This document shows, piece by piece, positions 18,177-26,376 of a stretch of 64,000 nt of DNA. How positions within the stretch are numbered: the stretch's first letter is position 1; every line of letters begins with the position of its first letter. Made by a program: the position numbers and the translations under genes. Source of the DNA: Phycisphaeraceae bacterium (GTDB lineage: Bacteria > Planctomycetota > Phycisphaerae > Phycisphaerales > UBA1924); contig CP054186.1 of assembly GCA_015200025.1 (NCBI GenBank), positions 248,001 through 312,000 of the forward strand, given 5' to 3'. Under the pieces are notes generated by a model. It did no database searches, was not told the DNA's origin, and saw only the letters and a program-made list of their open reading frames with translations.

Positions 18177-19535
18177 TTACTCGACCACCTGGACCACGTG
18201 CGCATCTCGGATCTCGAACTCGGGGCTCTGGCGGAAGCCGGGCGGTGGTTGCGAGGGGCGATCGGCCCGGTGCGTGAGGGCGTTGGTGTAGGTCGGCGTC
18301 CCGCCGAGGACCCCGCCGAGGCCCAGGAGGTTGCCGCCCAGAACATCGCTGATCAGGGCGGCGACGGAGTCTCCCAGGACACCCACGCCGAGGTACCCGC
18401 GGGCGAGGGCCCACCCCCGCAGCGAGACCGAGCCGCGGATCGACAGGTTCCCCGAGGCGTAGACGATCCCGGCGATATTGGCGAGGTACGTGTCTGTGGT
18501 GTCGGCGTCGGTGGAGTTCAGGTAGGGCATCCCGACGGGGTTGTAGTTGGTGCCCTGCCCGCTCTCGGAGAGCGCCGAGCCGTCGAGGTTGATGTCGATG
18601 CTCCCCTCGACGATCAGGACGGGGAACCCTTCGACGGCGGGCTCGAGAAGAACGGTGTTGGAAACCGTGAGCAACCCGACGTTGCGGAGGACCAGCGTGC
18701 CGGAGAGGCGGGATCGGCGGAGCGTGAGGTTGTTGCCCTGGCAGTCGATGACGTAGACGCCCTGGGTGTTGCCGGTGACCCCGCCGGGCGGGTGCGAGGG
18801 CCCGATGACGCGGCGGTCGAGGTTCGAGCCGCCAAGGCTGGCCCAGGGAACGACGGTCCCGACCTGGAGGTAGTGCTCGGCGGCCTTTGCGAAGGTGGGG
18901 AGTTCGACGGGCGAGGCGAGCGCGGAGGTCCCCTGGTTGTACGTCCCGCCCGAGCGGGAGCCGATCGACTGCACCGGGGTGTCGATCAACGACACGGTGG
19001 CCACCATGGTGGCGTTGGAATAGACGGGGAGCATCGCGTCGACCTTCGCGCTGTCAAAGGCGACGCCGAGGTTCCCGACCAGCCCGGCGGCGAGGGCCGG
19101 CAGAGGGAAAGCCCGCGGCGTGAGCGTGGCGCGGAGGGTGTGGTTGGCGGCGCCGGCCTTGGCGGTGGCGATGACGATGATGGGGTCGCTGAGCGAGGCG
19201 CGGACGTCGGCGCCGCCCGGGCCGGTCACGGTCACGGTGGTCTGGTCGCCGCCGAACGCGGAGGTCCCGAGAGAGACCCCCTTGGAGAGCTCGTCGCGCC
19301 ACGCGGCGTTGTTGCGCGGGTTGGTCAACGCACGTTGGAGGGCCCCGGAGGCCAGGTGACGGGCGCGGGCGCTCGCCTCGGTCGTCCGGCGGACCCGCTC
19401 GCCCGCGGTCAGGGCGGTGAGCCCGGCGAGGATCATCACCGAGGCCAGGGCCGCGGTGGCGAGAACGGCGACGTACACCGCGCCGCGAGGACGCGTGCGG
19501 TCGTACCGGCGCGGGCGACGGCAGATCGGGTTCAT
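18177..19535 (-). CDS. pilus-operon protein with N-terminal membrane anchor, PilX/GspK-like position
   Basis: 452 residues, the last gene of the pilus operon. A basic N-terminus (CRRPRRYDRTRPRG) precedes one hydrophobic segment VYVAVLATAALASVMILAGLTAL (about residues 20-42). This resembles PilX or GspK proteins, which keep a prepilin-like anchor without a strong cleavage motif. The remainder has many Gly, Ser, Thr and Asn and stretches such as LSGTLVLRNVGLLTVSNTVLL that suggest a beta-helix-like exported domain. Its ATG overlaps the stop of the preceding gene. It converges on the HD-GYP gene with 30 bases between stops. Confidence 0.72.
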   Translation of the reverse strand: MNPICRRPRRYDRTRPRGAVYVAVLATAALASVMILAGLTALTAGERVRRTTEASARARHLASGALQRALTNPRNNAAWRDELSKGVSLGTSAFGGDQTTVTVTGPGGADVRASLSDPIIVIATAKAGAANHTLRATLTPRAFPLPALAAGLVGNLGVAFDSAKVDAMLPVYSNATMVATVSLIDTPVQSIGSRSGGTYNQGTSALASPVELPTFAKAAEHYLQVGTVVPWASLGGSNLDRRVIGPSHPPGGVTGNTQGVYVIDCQGNNLTLRRSRLSGTLVLRNVGLLTVSNTVLLEPAVEGFPVLIVEGSIDINLDGSALSESGQGTNYNPVGMPYLNSTDADTTDTYLANIAGIVYASGNLSIRGSVSLRGWALARGYLGVGVLGDSVAALISDVLGGNLLGLGGVLGGTPTYTNALTHRADRPSQPPPGFRQSPEFEIRDAHVVQVVE

Positions 19536-20068
19536 CGGCGCACGGCCTCCCAGCCCGCGGATCGCAGCGTGGTCGCTGTGGCGAGCACCTTCCCCGCGCG
19601 GGTCACGGTCACCGTGATCCTTTTGAGCCCCGATTCGGCGGCGGCGGCCTTGCCGCCGGGGTCGTCGGGGTCGGCCCACACCACGCCCGTGTGACGCGTG
19701 TACTGGGCGGCGCCGGGGACCTCGGAGCCGTCCGCAAAGACCGGCGGCTTCTCGGTCAGGCCGTCGTAATCGTCCACGTCGTCGAGGAGCGTACGGGTCG
19801 GGCCGATCGATTCACCGGCGTCGAGCCCCAAGCCCGCGCCGCCCTGCGGGTCGCGGTAGGGCTTGGAGGCAATCTCGGCGAGGAGGTCATCGGCGAGCAC
19901 CCGCGCAAGGGAGCGGTCGGAGGCCAGACGCCGCGAAGCCTCCGCGGACCCGACGGCGGTGAGCGTGGCGACGACCAGCCCCCCCACCACCGCGGTCGCG
20001 AGGATCGCCTCGGCGAGCGAGAACGCACGCGCGATCGGGCGCACGCTTTGGCGGGTCGTCAGGGTCAT
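19532..20068 (-). CDS. prepilin-like protein, PilV/GspI type
   Basis: 178 residues. The N-terminus MTLTTRQSVRPIARAFSLAEAILATAVVGGLVVATLTAVG is a type III (prepilin) signal with a phenylalanine at the cleavage site and Glu at +5, followed by a hydrophobic helix (shown here in part). The globular part is short. PilV/GspI proteins are minor pseudopilins that form the tip complex. The frame extends upstream only as antisense of the next gene, and the ATG overlaps that gene's stop. Confidence 0.8.
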   Translation of the reverse strand: MTLTTRQSVRPIARAFSLAEAILATAVVGGLVVATLTAVGSAEASRRLASDRSLARVLADDLLAEIASKPYRDPQGGAGLGLDAGESIGPTRTLLDDVDDYDGLTEKPPVFADGSEVPGAAQYTRHTGVVWADPDDPGGKAAAAESGLKRITVTVTRAGKVLATATTLRSAGWEAVRR

Positions 20069-21117
20069 GGGACGGTGGGCCCCGAGGGAAGCCAGACGGA
20101 CATGGAATGAACGTGGTTCTCGGATTTGATCGTGATCGTCGCGCGATGGAGGCGAGTGACGGCCTGGACGGTGCGCGACGGCGCGGTGTACCGGCCGTAG
20201 GCCTCGAACAGGAGCGGCTGACCGACGCTCGACGACCACGACATGAACAGAGGACGCGTGGCCCTGGCCATGGTGCTCCCGTGCCCGACGGCGGACGCCG
20301 AGCCCCATGCCCCAAGGTCGCTGCCGGAGGAACGCGCGATGACGAGGGCGACGGGCTGCCCCGGGGTCCTCGCGACGCAGGTGGGGAAGACGACCTCGAA
20401 CCACCCGCCGCCGGAGGTCAGCATGTTCTCGCGGATGGTGGACGAGGCCAGGGCGGTGGAAGTGGGGATCAGGGCGTCGGTGGCGGGCATGACGTACACG
20501 TTCCCGACGCCGTCGGCCGTGCCCTCGGACTTGAGCCAGAGCCGGGCGCGGGTGACTCGCCAAGACTGAGCGTCGGCGGGGATGCTGGGGACGAACGACA
20601 TCCCCAGCCCCAGGCCGTTCATCACGGTGTTCCCGTCGGAAGCGCCCCGGTACGAGGCGAGGAGGACCTCGTCGCTCTCGACCAGGCCCAGGTCGGCGTC
20701 TCGCTGCCCGGGGAGCGTGTGGTACGTGATCGAGAACGCCCGGACGCGGGGCTCGATGCTCTCACCGCTGCCGTTGATGATCCGGCGGAGCGGGTCGCCC
20801 GAGACCCCTGACCAGACAAAGGCGATCTGCTCGGGGTCCCCGTCGTTGTCGCGGTCGGGGACGAGGAACTCGACACGCGCCGGGGACGCTTCCAGGACCG
20901 CGTACGCCGCGGCGAGGTCACGCGCCAGGGCCTGGAACCCCGCCCGAGTCGCGACGGCCTTTAGCGTGGTGTCCTTGTCGCTCGGCATGACCCGCGCGGC
21001 GAACGCCAGGACCGCGCCGAGCGACGCGACGAGGAACGCGACCGCCACGGACGCGACGGCGACCTCCATCAGCGTGAAGGCCCGTCGGGCTCCGGGTTGG
21101 CGTGAACGCGGGATCAT
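20065..21117 (-). CDS. prepilin-like protein, PilW/GspJ type
   Basis: 350 residues with a prepilin signal: basic leader RSRQPGARR, then AFTLMEVAVASVAVAFLVASL with Glu at +5. The long globular domain includes a recognisable reference to data-record style residues (FLVPDRDNDGDPEQIAFVW) that resembles planctomycete PilW-like minor pseudopilins, whose job is to cap or initiate the pseudopilus. It is translationally coupled to the PilV-like gene downstream and separated by 25 bases from the GspH-like gene upstream. Confidence 0.8.
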   Translation of the reverse strand: MIPRSRQPGARRAFTLMEVAVASVAVAFLVASLGAVLAFAARVMPSDKDTTLKAVATRAGFQALARDLAAAYAVLEASPARVEFLVPDRDNDGDPEQIAFVWSGVSGDPLRRIINGSGESIEPRVRAFSITYHTLPGQRDADLGLVESDEVLLASYRGASDGNTVMNGLGLGMSFVPSIPADAQSWRVTRARLWLKSEGTADGVGNVYVMPATDALIPTSTALASSTIRENMLTSGGGWFEVVFPTCVARTPGQPVALVIARSSGSDLGAWGSASAVGHGSTMARATRPLFMSWSSSVGQPLLFEAYGRYTAPSRTVQAVTRLHRATITIKSENHVHSMSVWLPSGPTVP

Positions 21118-21142
21118 GGCGGTGGCGAGCGAACCTCCGGGG

Positions 21143-21748
21143 TCAGCGACGCGCGGCGATCACGTCGCCCTCGGGGGTCACGGTGAGGGCGAGCGTGGAG
21201 ACGATGGGCCCGGCCGAGGGGAGGCCCGTGGCGGGGTCGAACGTGAGGAGAACGCGGCGGGTGTGGGTCTGGAGGACAACGGAGCCGCCCGAGGAGGGCA
21301 CCCCGAACCCGTTGAAGGTGAGGATCCGGGTGCCGGCGAAGTTCACGGCCCCGAGGTCGACATTGAACGGCTCGGCGTGCAGGACCGAGGTCGCGACGGC
21401 CTGCGAGACCGGGAGGACCCCGGGGACGGTCCAGTAACGGTCCCGCCCGGAGGAGAACTCGAGCCGGTGGGCACGGGCGGTGGACCGAGCCCACTCCCGG
21501 GCGGCCGTGGCGTCCAGGACGACGCGTTGGGCGGCCAGCGAGAGCCGGCGACGGTCGGTCGAGGCGGCAAACCGCGGGACCGCGACGGCGGCGGTGATCG
21601 CGATCGTCGCGACCACCATGAGAAGCTCGACCAACGTGAACCCCCCACCCCACCCACCACCCCGGCGAGGCCGCGGTGGGCGCACGGAACGGGCCGGCAA
21701 CCTCCGCGTGGGAAGCGACCGGCCCGCGTGAGTACGAATGGGGATCAT
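21143..21748 (-). CDS. GspH/FimT-type pseudopilin
   Basis: 201 residues. A Gly/Arg/Pro-rich leader ends in GGGFTLVELLMVVATIAITAAVAVPRF, here the prepilin peptidase site G/F with Glu at +5 and the hydrophobic N-terminal helix. RRRLSLAAQRVVLDATAAREWA is the amphipathic continuation. The C-terminal domain, with RVLLTFDPATGLPSAG, fits the GspH/FimT minor-pseudopilin family. The leader is long (about 35 residues), so a later start is possible but no better-placed codon is evident. Confidence 0.83.
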   Translation of the reverse strand: MIPIRTHAGRSLPTRRLPARSVRPPRPRRGGGWGGGFTLVELLMVVATIAITAAVAVPRFAASTDRRRLSLAAQRVVLDATAAREWARSTARAHRLEFSSGRDRYWTVPGVLPVSQAVATSVLHAEPFNVDLGAVNFAGTRILTFNGFGVPSSGGSVVLQTHTRRVLLTFDPATGLPSAGPIVSTLALTVTPEGDVIAARR

Positions 21749-21782
21749 GCTGGCGCCCCACCTCGACCCGAGGGGGTCGTGA

Positions 21783-22253
21783 TCAGTAGGTGTTGTACTT
21801 CACGCCACGCTCATCGACCTCGGCGTCGGCGCAGTTGGCGCGGATGGTCCCGGTGGCCTCCACGTAGATCCAGCCGACGTTGGCGCCGTCGGCGGCGGCG
21901 ATGCCGTTCTTGCCCTTCTTGGCGCCCACGGGGAGCGGGGGCACGGTCTGGAGGTACGGACCGTAGATGAAGTCGCCGGTCTTGGTGGCGCTGGTGTTGC
22001 CCGCGCCGTCGGAGAAGGTGGTCAGCTGGGTGACGAAGTTCGTGGCGGTCGGGTAGGACCCGTTCTCGGTCTCGAACATCGTGATGGCGTTGCGGAGGAT
22101 GCTCAGGTTGGCCGAGAGGGCCGAATCGCTCGCGCCGCGGGCGCCCCGGCTCATGCGCGGGACCGCGATGGCGGCGATGATCCCGATGATGACGACGACG
22201 ATCACGAGTTCGACGAGGCTGAATCCCCGTCCGCGGAGTTGGCCCAGAGTCAT
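21783..22253 (-). CDS. major type II pseudopilin (GspG/PilE-like)
   Basis: 156 residues from ATG at 22253, with AAGGGG about nine bases before it. The short basic leader MTLGQLRGRG is followed by FSLVELVIVVVIIGIIAAIAVPR, the textbook prepilin cleavage site and helix (quoted in part: FSLVELVIVVVIIG). The globular domain has the GspG-like MFETENGSYPTATNFV and a C-terminal pair of acidic residues (CADAEVDERG). It is probably the main fibre subunit, with a 94-base gap before it that may hold extra expression signals. The longer frame upstream is antisense or out-of-place and lacks a leader-like sequence. Confidence 0.9.
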   Translation of the reverse strand: MTLGQLRGRGFSLVELVIVVVIIGIIAAIAVPRMSRGARGASDSALSANLSILRNAITMFETENGSYPTATNFVTQLTTFSDGAGNTSATKTGDFIYGPYLQTVPPLPVGAKKGKNGIAAADGANVGWIYVEATGTIRANCADAEVDERGVKYNTY

Positions 22254-22347
22254 GGTCTTGATCCCCTTGTCTTCGGCCCGCCGCACCAGCGTCGGGGCCG
22301 GGGAGATCATCGGCGTTTCGTCGCCCGGACTTTTCTTCGCGGTGGAT

Positions 22348-22872
22348 CTAGCGGGTCGAATCGTCGCCATCGACACGGACGACGACTTCTCGGCCGTTGA
22401 GCAGGAAGGTGGCGGTGCCCGCGTCGCGGTCGACGGCGGTGAGGGTGGCGCCCGCGTAGTTTTTGCCGACGTAGACGGGGCGGCCGTCGATCAGGGCCGC
22501 GCCCGAGCGGTTGGGGCCGCCGCCGACGACCTTGGTCACCCTCGCGACGCGCAGGAACTGCTCGACGGGGTCGGGCTCGGCGGGCGTGGCGCGGGCCGGC
22601 TCGGGGGTGGCGGCGAGCCACGGCGGCGTGGCGGAGAAGATATCGGCGTGCGGGGCGTCGCGGGCGCCCGCGTCGCGCAGGCGCTGCGCGAGGCTGGGGG
22701 GCGCGGGCTCCTTGGGCGCGGGTTTGGGCACCGGGGCGGCGGGGTCCGTCGCGGCGGAGGCCGACGCGGGCGAGGTCACGCCGCTCTCGAGGACGAATCG
22801 GTCCAGGGCCAGGCCGGCGGCGGCGAGGGCGAGGACGGAGGCGAACAGCTTTCGTTCACGGTTGAGTCCCAC
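22348..22872 (-). CDS. pilus-operon protein of unknown family, PilP/GspC-like position
   Basis: 174 residues with a single N-terminal hydrophobic segment (LFASVLALAAAGLALDRFVL, about residues 9-28), a Pro/Ala linker, and a small C-terminal domain with a beta pattern VTKVVGGGPNRSGAALIDGRPVYVGK... ending in REVVVRVDGDDSTR. The order after PilM, PilN and PilO-like genes is where PilP usually sits, and the linker plus small beta domain fits a PilP/GspC-type periplasmic connector. This assignment is from position and layout, not from motif. Confidence 0.65.
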   Translation of the reverse strand: MGLNRERKLFASVLALAAAGLALDRFVLESGVTSPASASAATDPAAPVPKPAPKEPAPPSLAQRLRDAGARDAPHADIFSATPPWLAATPEPARATPAEPDPVEQFLRVARVTKVVGGGPNRSGAALIDGRPVYVGKNYAGATLTAVDRDAGTATFLLNGREVVVRVDGDDSTR

Positions 22873-22920
22873 GCGGAGAAGGTGAGAAACACGCGGGGCG
22901 TCGGCCAGCGGGGGCGGAGG

Positions 22921-23484
22921 TTATTTCGCGGCGGGGGCGGCGTGATCGTTGCCGGCGGCATACCAGGCGAGGTCGATCCAGGCGGCGACGCCGATGGCGG
23001 GGTCCTCGGCGTTGCCGATGAGCGAGAGGCGGGTCGGGGCGAGGTCCGGGAACTCGCGGGCGACGGCTTCGATGAAAGCCGACCAGGCGGGGAAGGTGGC
23101 CGAGCCTTTGATGGTGATGACGGCGGGCGCGGCGGGGTCGTGCTTGGGGGGCGAGAACATCTCGAGGACCCGGCAGGCGGACTCGTCGGCGAGGGTGGTC
23201 AGCCTGGCGAGGCGCTCGTTGAGCCCCGGGGCCGGGATGGCGAGGTACGGGTGTTCGGCGGCGCGGCGCTCGGCGTCGGTGGCGCGGCGTTCGTAGTCCC
23301 TCGCGTCGGCCTCGACGGTTCGTCGCTGCTCCTCGGCCTGATCGAGGAGCCCCTGGAGGTGCCCCCGGCGTTCGAGGGCCGCGTGGGTGGGACCGACGAC
23401 GGCCAGGTAGGCGGCGGCGGTGAGCGCGAGGGCGAGGGCGGCGGCGGCAGCGGCGACGGCGGTGGGAGCGGGCGTGAACTTCAC
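22921..23484 (-). CDS. PilO-like alignment subcomplex protein
   Basis: 187 residues from a GTG at 23484 that overlaps the stop of the preceding gene. One N-terminal membrane segment (about residues 9-30), then a coiled coil rich in Glu and Arg (LLDQAEEQRRTVEADARDYE), then a small ferredoxin-like domain (VITIKGSATFPAWSAFIEAV). This is the layout of PilO, which with PilN ties the inner-membrane platform to the secretin. Sequence identity to PilO is weak by eye; order and coupling support the call. Confidence 0.75.
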   Translation of the reverse strand: MKFTPAPTAVAAAAAALALALTAAAYLAVVGPTHAALERRGHLQGLLDQAEEQRRTVEADARDYERRATDAERRAAEHPYLAIPAPGLNERLARLTTLADESACRVLEMFSPPKHDPAAPAVITIKGSATFPAWSAFIEAVAREFPDLAPTRLSLIGNAEDPAIGVAAWIDLAWYAAGNDHAAPAAK

Positions 23485-24116
23485 GGGTTGACCTCCGCGG
23501 GGTCGCGCAGGGTGCACTCGATGCGGAACCCCACCGCGGGCACCCCTCGGACGGGGCGGGACCGAGTCTCACGCTGTACGACGGCGTCGAAGAGGCGGGA
23601 GGTTTCGAGGTTGAGGACGAGGGTGGAGGCGTCAAGGGCGGAGGGCGCGACACCGGTGATGGTCAGGGCGTAGGCCGGGGGCTTGGGTGAACCGACGGGT
23701 CTGCGGCCCTGCCTCGGGCGGCCGGGGGGCGGCTGAGGGGCACGCGAGGCGTTGAGTTCGATGGAATCGATGATGACGGTGTCGGGGGTGTGCGCGGCGA
23801 TGGCGTGGAGCAGGAGGCTCCAGTCCGGGTTCCCGAGGGCGCGGTCCATGCGTTCGAGGGTCGCGTCGGCGGCGGTAAGCCTGGCCTTGGCCTCGGCCTG
23901 GCGGGCGCGGGCGCGTTCGGTGGCGAGCTGGATGTCGTCGAGGGATCGCGTGGGCTCGGGCTGCGGGGCGGCGCGGCCCAGGGCGAGCGCCGCCGCGACC
24001 ACGGTGATGGCGACGCCGTAGGCGAGGAGCGCGGTGACGGCGTGCCGTACGGCCTTGCGGGACGCGGCGACCCGGAGCCTGGCGCGGGGGATGAAGTTGA
24101 CGGGTGGCGCGATCAC
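23481..24116 (-). CDS. PilN-like alignment subcomplex protein
   Basis: 211 residues from a GTG at 24116. A short cytoplasmic N-terminus (IAPPVNFIPRARL) resembles the INLLP-type PilM-binding motif of PilN. A membrane segment (about residues 28-48) and a coiled coil (LATERARARQAEAKARLTA) follow, then a domain with VIIDSIELN and ALTITGVAPS, typical of PilN. Overlaps of four bases on both sides couple it to pilM and the PilO-like gene. Confidence 0.8.
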   Translation of the reverse strand: MIAPPVNFIPRARLRVAASRKAVRHAVTALLAYGVAITVVAAALALGRAAPQPEPTRSLDDIQLATERARARQAEAKARLTAADATLERMDRALGNPDWSLLLHAIAAHTPDTVIIDSIELNASRAPQPPPGRPRQGRRPVGSPKPPAYALTITGVAPSALDASTLVLNLETSRLFDAVVQRETRSRPVRGVPAVGFRIECTLRDPAEVNP

Positions 24117-25153
24117 GCGGCCTCCTTGGACGGGGCGTTGATCGGGACGATGGCCGGGACGACCGGGTCGGCGAGCCCGATGGCGGCGGCGAAGAGCGGG
24201 GCGGGGGCCGCGGGGTTGATCGGGGGGGTGGTCGGGTGGTCGAAGGCGACGACGGGGCATCGGGCGGCGGGCTCGATGGCGCGGTCGAGGCCGGGGATGC
24301 AGGCGCCCCCGCCGGTGAGGGTGACCCGTCCCGCGGGCGGGCAGCGGTACCTTTTGGTGAGGTAGTCGAGCGAGACGGCGATCTCGGAGGCGATGCGGGA
24401 GGTCCAGTCTTTGAGGACGGGGGCGAGTGAAACGGCGCGGCGTTCGGCGGGGTTGAGGGCGTCGGGGTCACGGAGCCGCTTGAACACCTCCGCGGGGTCG
24501 ATGGCGAGCGCGGCGGCGGCGTCCCGCGCGAGGCGGTCGAGCCCGAGGTCGGGGCAGCGTCGCTCGAAGACGCTCGTGGACTGCAGGCGGAGGATGATGG
24601 AGCAGGCCGAGGCGCCCAGGTCGGCGATGACGCGCGGGGCGTCGTCGGTCCCTTCTTTGGAGTCGTCGGCGGCGCGGACGAGGGCGTCGGCGTGAAGGGT
24701 GATGGACCGTGCGTCGAGCCCGGCGGCCTCGAGCGGGTCGAGGAGGGTGTCGGCGGCGTGGTGGGACACCGCGAACGCGGCGGCGTTGCCACCGCCCGGG
24801 CGTGCCGCGCCCGGGAGGCGACGTGCGGCGAGTTCGAAGCGTCTGGGATCAACGCGGTGGACGCGGGCGATCTCGGCGCGGGCGGCGGCGAGGAGGGCGG
24901 GCCCGTCGTGGGCGGGGGCGTCGAAGACGGCGGCGAGGACGGCGTCGGGCGGGGCGGCGATGACGACGGACGGGCCTTCGAACCCCGTCCGGTCGAGGAC
25001 GGCGGCGATGCGTTCGGCCTCGGCGGGCGTGAGGGCGCCGGGCTCGCGCCGTGGGAACGCGTGGACGCGGAGCGTCCGGCCCGCGTGCTGGGCGGCCTTG
25101 ATCCACGAGGAACCGATGTCGAGCCCGATGGGCCCCGAGCGGCGGACGATCAT
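24113..25153 (-). CDS. pilM: PilM-like actin-fold ATPase
   Basis: 346 residues. GLDIGSSWIKAAQ (about residues 10-22) is the phosphate-1 loop, VIADLGASACSIIL (about 185-198) the phosphate-2 loop and VTLTGGGACIPGLD (about 285-298) the adenosine loop of the FtsA/PilM family. PilM is cytoplasmic and recruits PilN through its N-terminal tail. Start ATG at 25153 overlaps the PilC stop. The frame continues upstream only as antisense of pilC. Confidence 0.9.
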   Translation of the reverse strand: MIVRRSGPIGLDIGSSWIKAAQHAGRTLRVHAFPRREPGALTPAEAERIAAVLDRTGFEGPSVVIAAPPDAVLAAVFDAPAHDGPALLAAARAEIARVHRVDPRRFELAARRLPGAARPGGGNAAAFAVSHHAADTLLDPLEAAGLDARSITLHADALVRAADDSKEGTDDAPRVIADLGASACSIILRLQSTSVFERRCPDLGLDRLARDAAAALAIDPAEVFKRLRDPDALNPAERRAVSLAPVLKDWTSRIASEIAVSLDYLTKRYRCPPAGRVTLTGGGACIPGLDRAIEPAARCPVVAFDHPTTPPINPAAPAPLFAAAIGLADPVVPAIVPINAPSKEAA

Positions 25154-26376
25154 GCGGGGCCTCCCCCGCCGGTGGCGGCGGTCAGGTCGAGCAGCGGGAG
25201 GAACATGCTGAACGCGACGAACCCGACGACCAGGCCCAGGACGATGAGGATCAGGGGTTCGATGAGGCTGGTGAGGGTCCGGACGGCGAGTTCGTTGTCC
25301 TCGTCGAGGTAGGCGGCGATGGAGAGGAGGACGGGCCCGACGCGGCCGCTGCGTTCGCCGGAACGGATGGCCTCTCGGACCGAAGGCGGGATGAGGCGGG
25401 GGTCGTCGAGGGCGAGGCTCATGGCTTCGCCGCGGGTGACGCGTTCGGCGGCGTTGACGATGAGGGCGGCGTAGGCGTCGTTCCCGGCGGCCTGCCCCGT
25501 GAGACGGAGGGCGTCGAGGAGGGTGACCTTGCCTTCGAGGAGGACGCCCAGGACGCGCGCGACGCGGGCGGTGACCAGGGCGCGGGCCAGCGGGCCGATG
25601 CGCGGGGCGGCGATCAGGGCGCGGTCGACGGCGGCGCGGCCGTGCGCACTGACGAGCCAGGCACGGAGGGCGAAGGCCCCGACGATCAGCGTTCCCAGGA
25701 CGGCGGCCCACCATTCACGCACGAAGGTCGAGAGGGCGATCAGGGCGCTGGTGGTGGGCGGGAGTTCGGCGCCGACGGCCTTGAAGAGCCCTTCGAAACG
25801 TGGAAGGACGAAGACGATCATGACGGAGAGGACGGCCAGGGCGATGGAGGTGAGCAGGGCCGGGTAGATCATGGCGGAGGCGATGCCCTCGCGGACCTTG
25901 GACTGCTGCCGGGACATGTGGGCGAGGCGGAGGAGCATGGCGTGGAGGCACCCGCCGGATTCGCCCGCCTCGACGAGGCTCCGGCAGATCGGGTCGAAGA
26001 ACCGCGGGTGGGCGTCCATGGCCTGCGAGAGCGAGGCGCCCTCTTCCATGCGGGCGCGGACGTCGGCGAGGACGGCGGCGAAGGCGGCGTCGGAGGACTG
26101 GGTCTGGATCGAGGCGATGGCGTCGACCATCGGGGTCCCGGTCTCGACGAGGATGGAGAGTTGGCGGGCGAAGGCGGCGATGGCGCGGAGACGCCGGGTC
26201 TCGCCGATGCGGGCGCCGCGGTCGGCGTGGCGGGCGGCGGCCGGGGCGGGCTCGATAGTGTCGGAGATGATCCCCCGCTGGCGGAGGACCTCGGCGGCGG
26301 CGCGCGCGTCGGGGGCCGACACGGTCCCCTTGACCGTCTCGCCCCGGGCGTCGAACCCCTCGTACCGGAAGTTCAC
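25150..26376 (-). CDS. pilC: type IV pilus / type II secretion platform protein PilC/GspF
   Basis: 408 residues with the duplicated GspF domain. The first repeat spans about residues 65-185, with FARQLSILVETGTPMVDAI and SLVEAGESGGCL; the second about 265-390, with VARVLGVLLEGKVTLLDALRLTG and AIRSGERSGRVG. Three hydrophobic segments (about 165-190, 215-235 and 375-400) fit the integral inner-membrane platform that the ATPase turns. It is coupled to pilB upstream and pilM downstream. Confidence 0.94.
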   Translation of the reverse strand: MNFRYEGFDARGETVKGTVSAPDARAAAEVLRQRGIISDTIEPAPAAARHADRGARIGETRRLRAIAAFARQLSILVETGTPMVDAIASIQTQSSDAAFAAVLADVRARMEEGASLSQAMDAHPRFFDPICRSLVEAGESGGCLHAMLLRLAHMSRQQSKVREGIASAMIYPALLTSIALAVLSVMIVFVLPRFEGLFKAVGAELPPTTSALIALSTFVREWWAAVLGTLIVGAFALRAWLVSAHGRAAVDRALIAAPRIGPLARALVTARVARVLGVLLEGKVTLLDALRLTGQAAGNDAYAALIVNAAERVTRGEAMSLALDDPRLIPPSVREAIRSGERSGRVGPVLLSIAAYLDEDNELAVRTLTSLIEPLILIVLGLVVGFVAFSMFLPLLDLTAATGGGGPA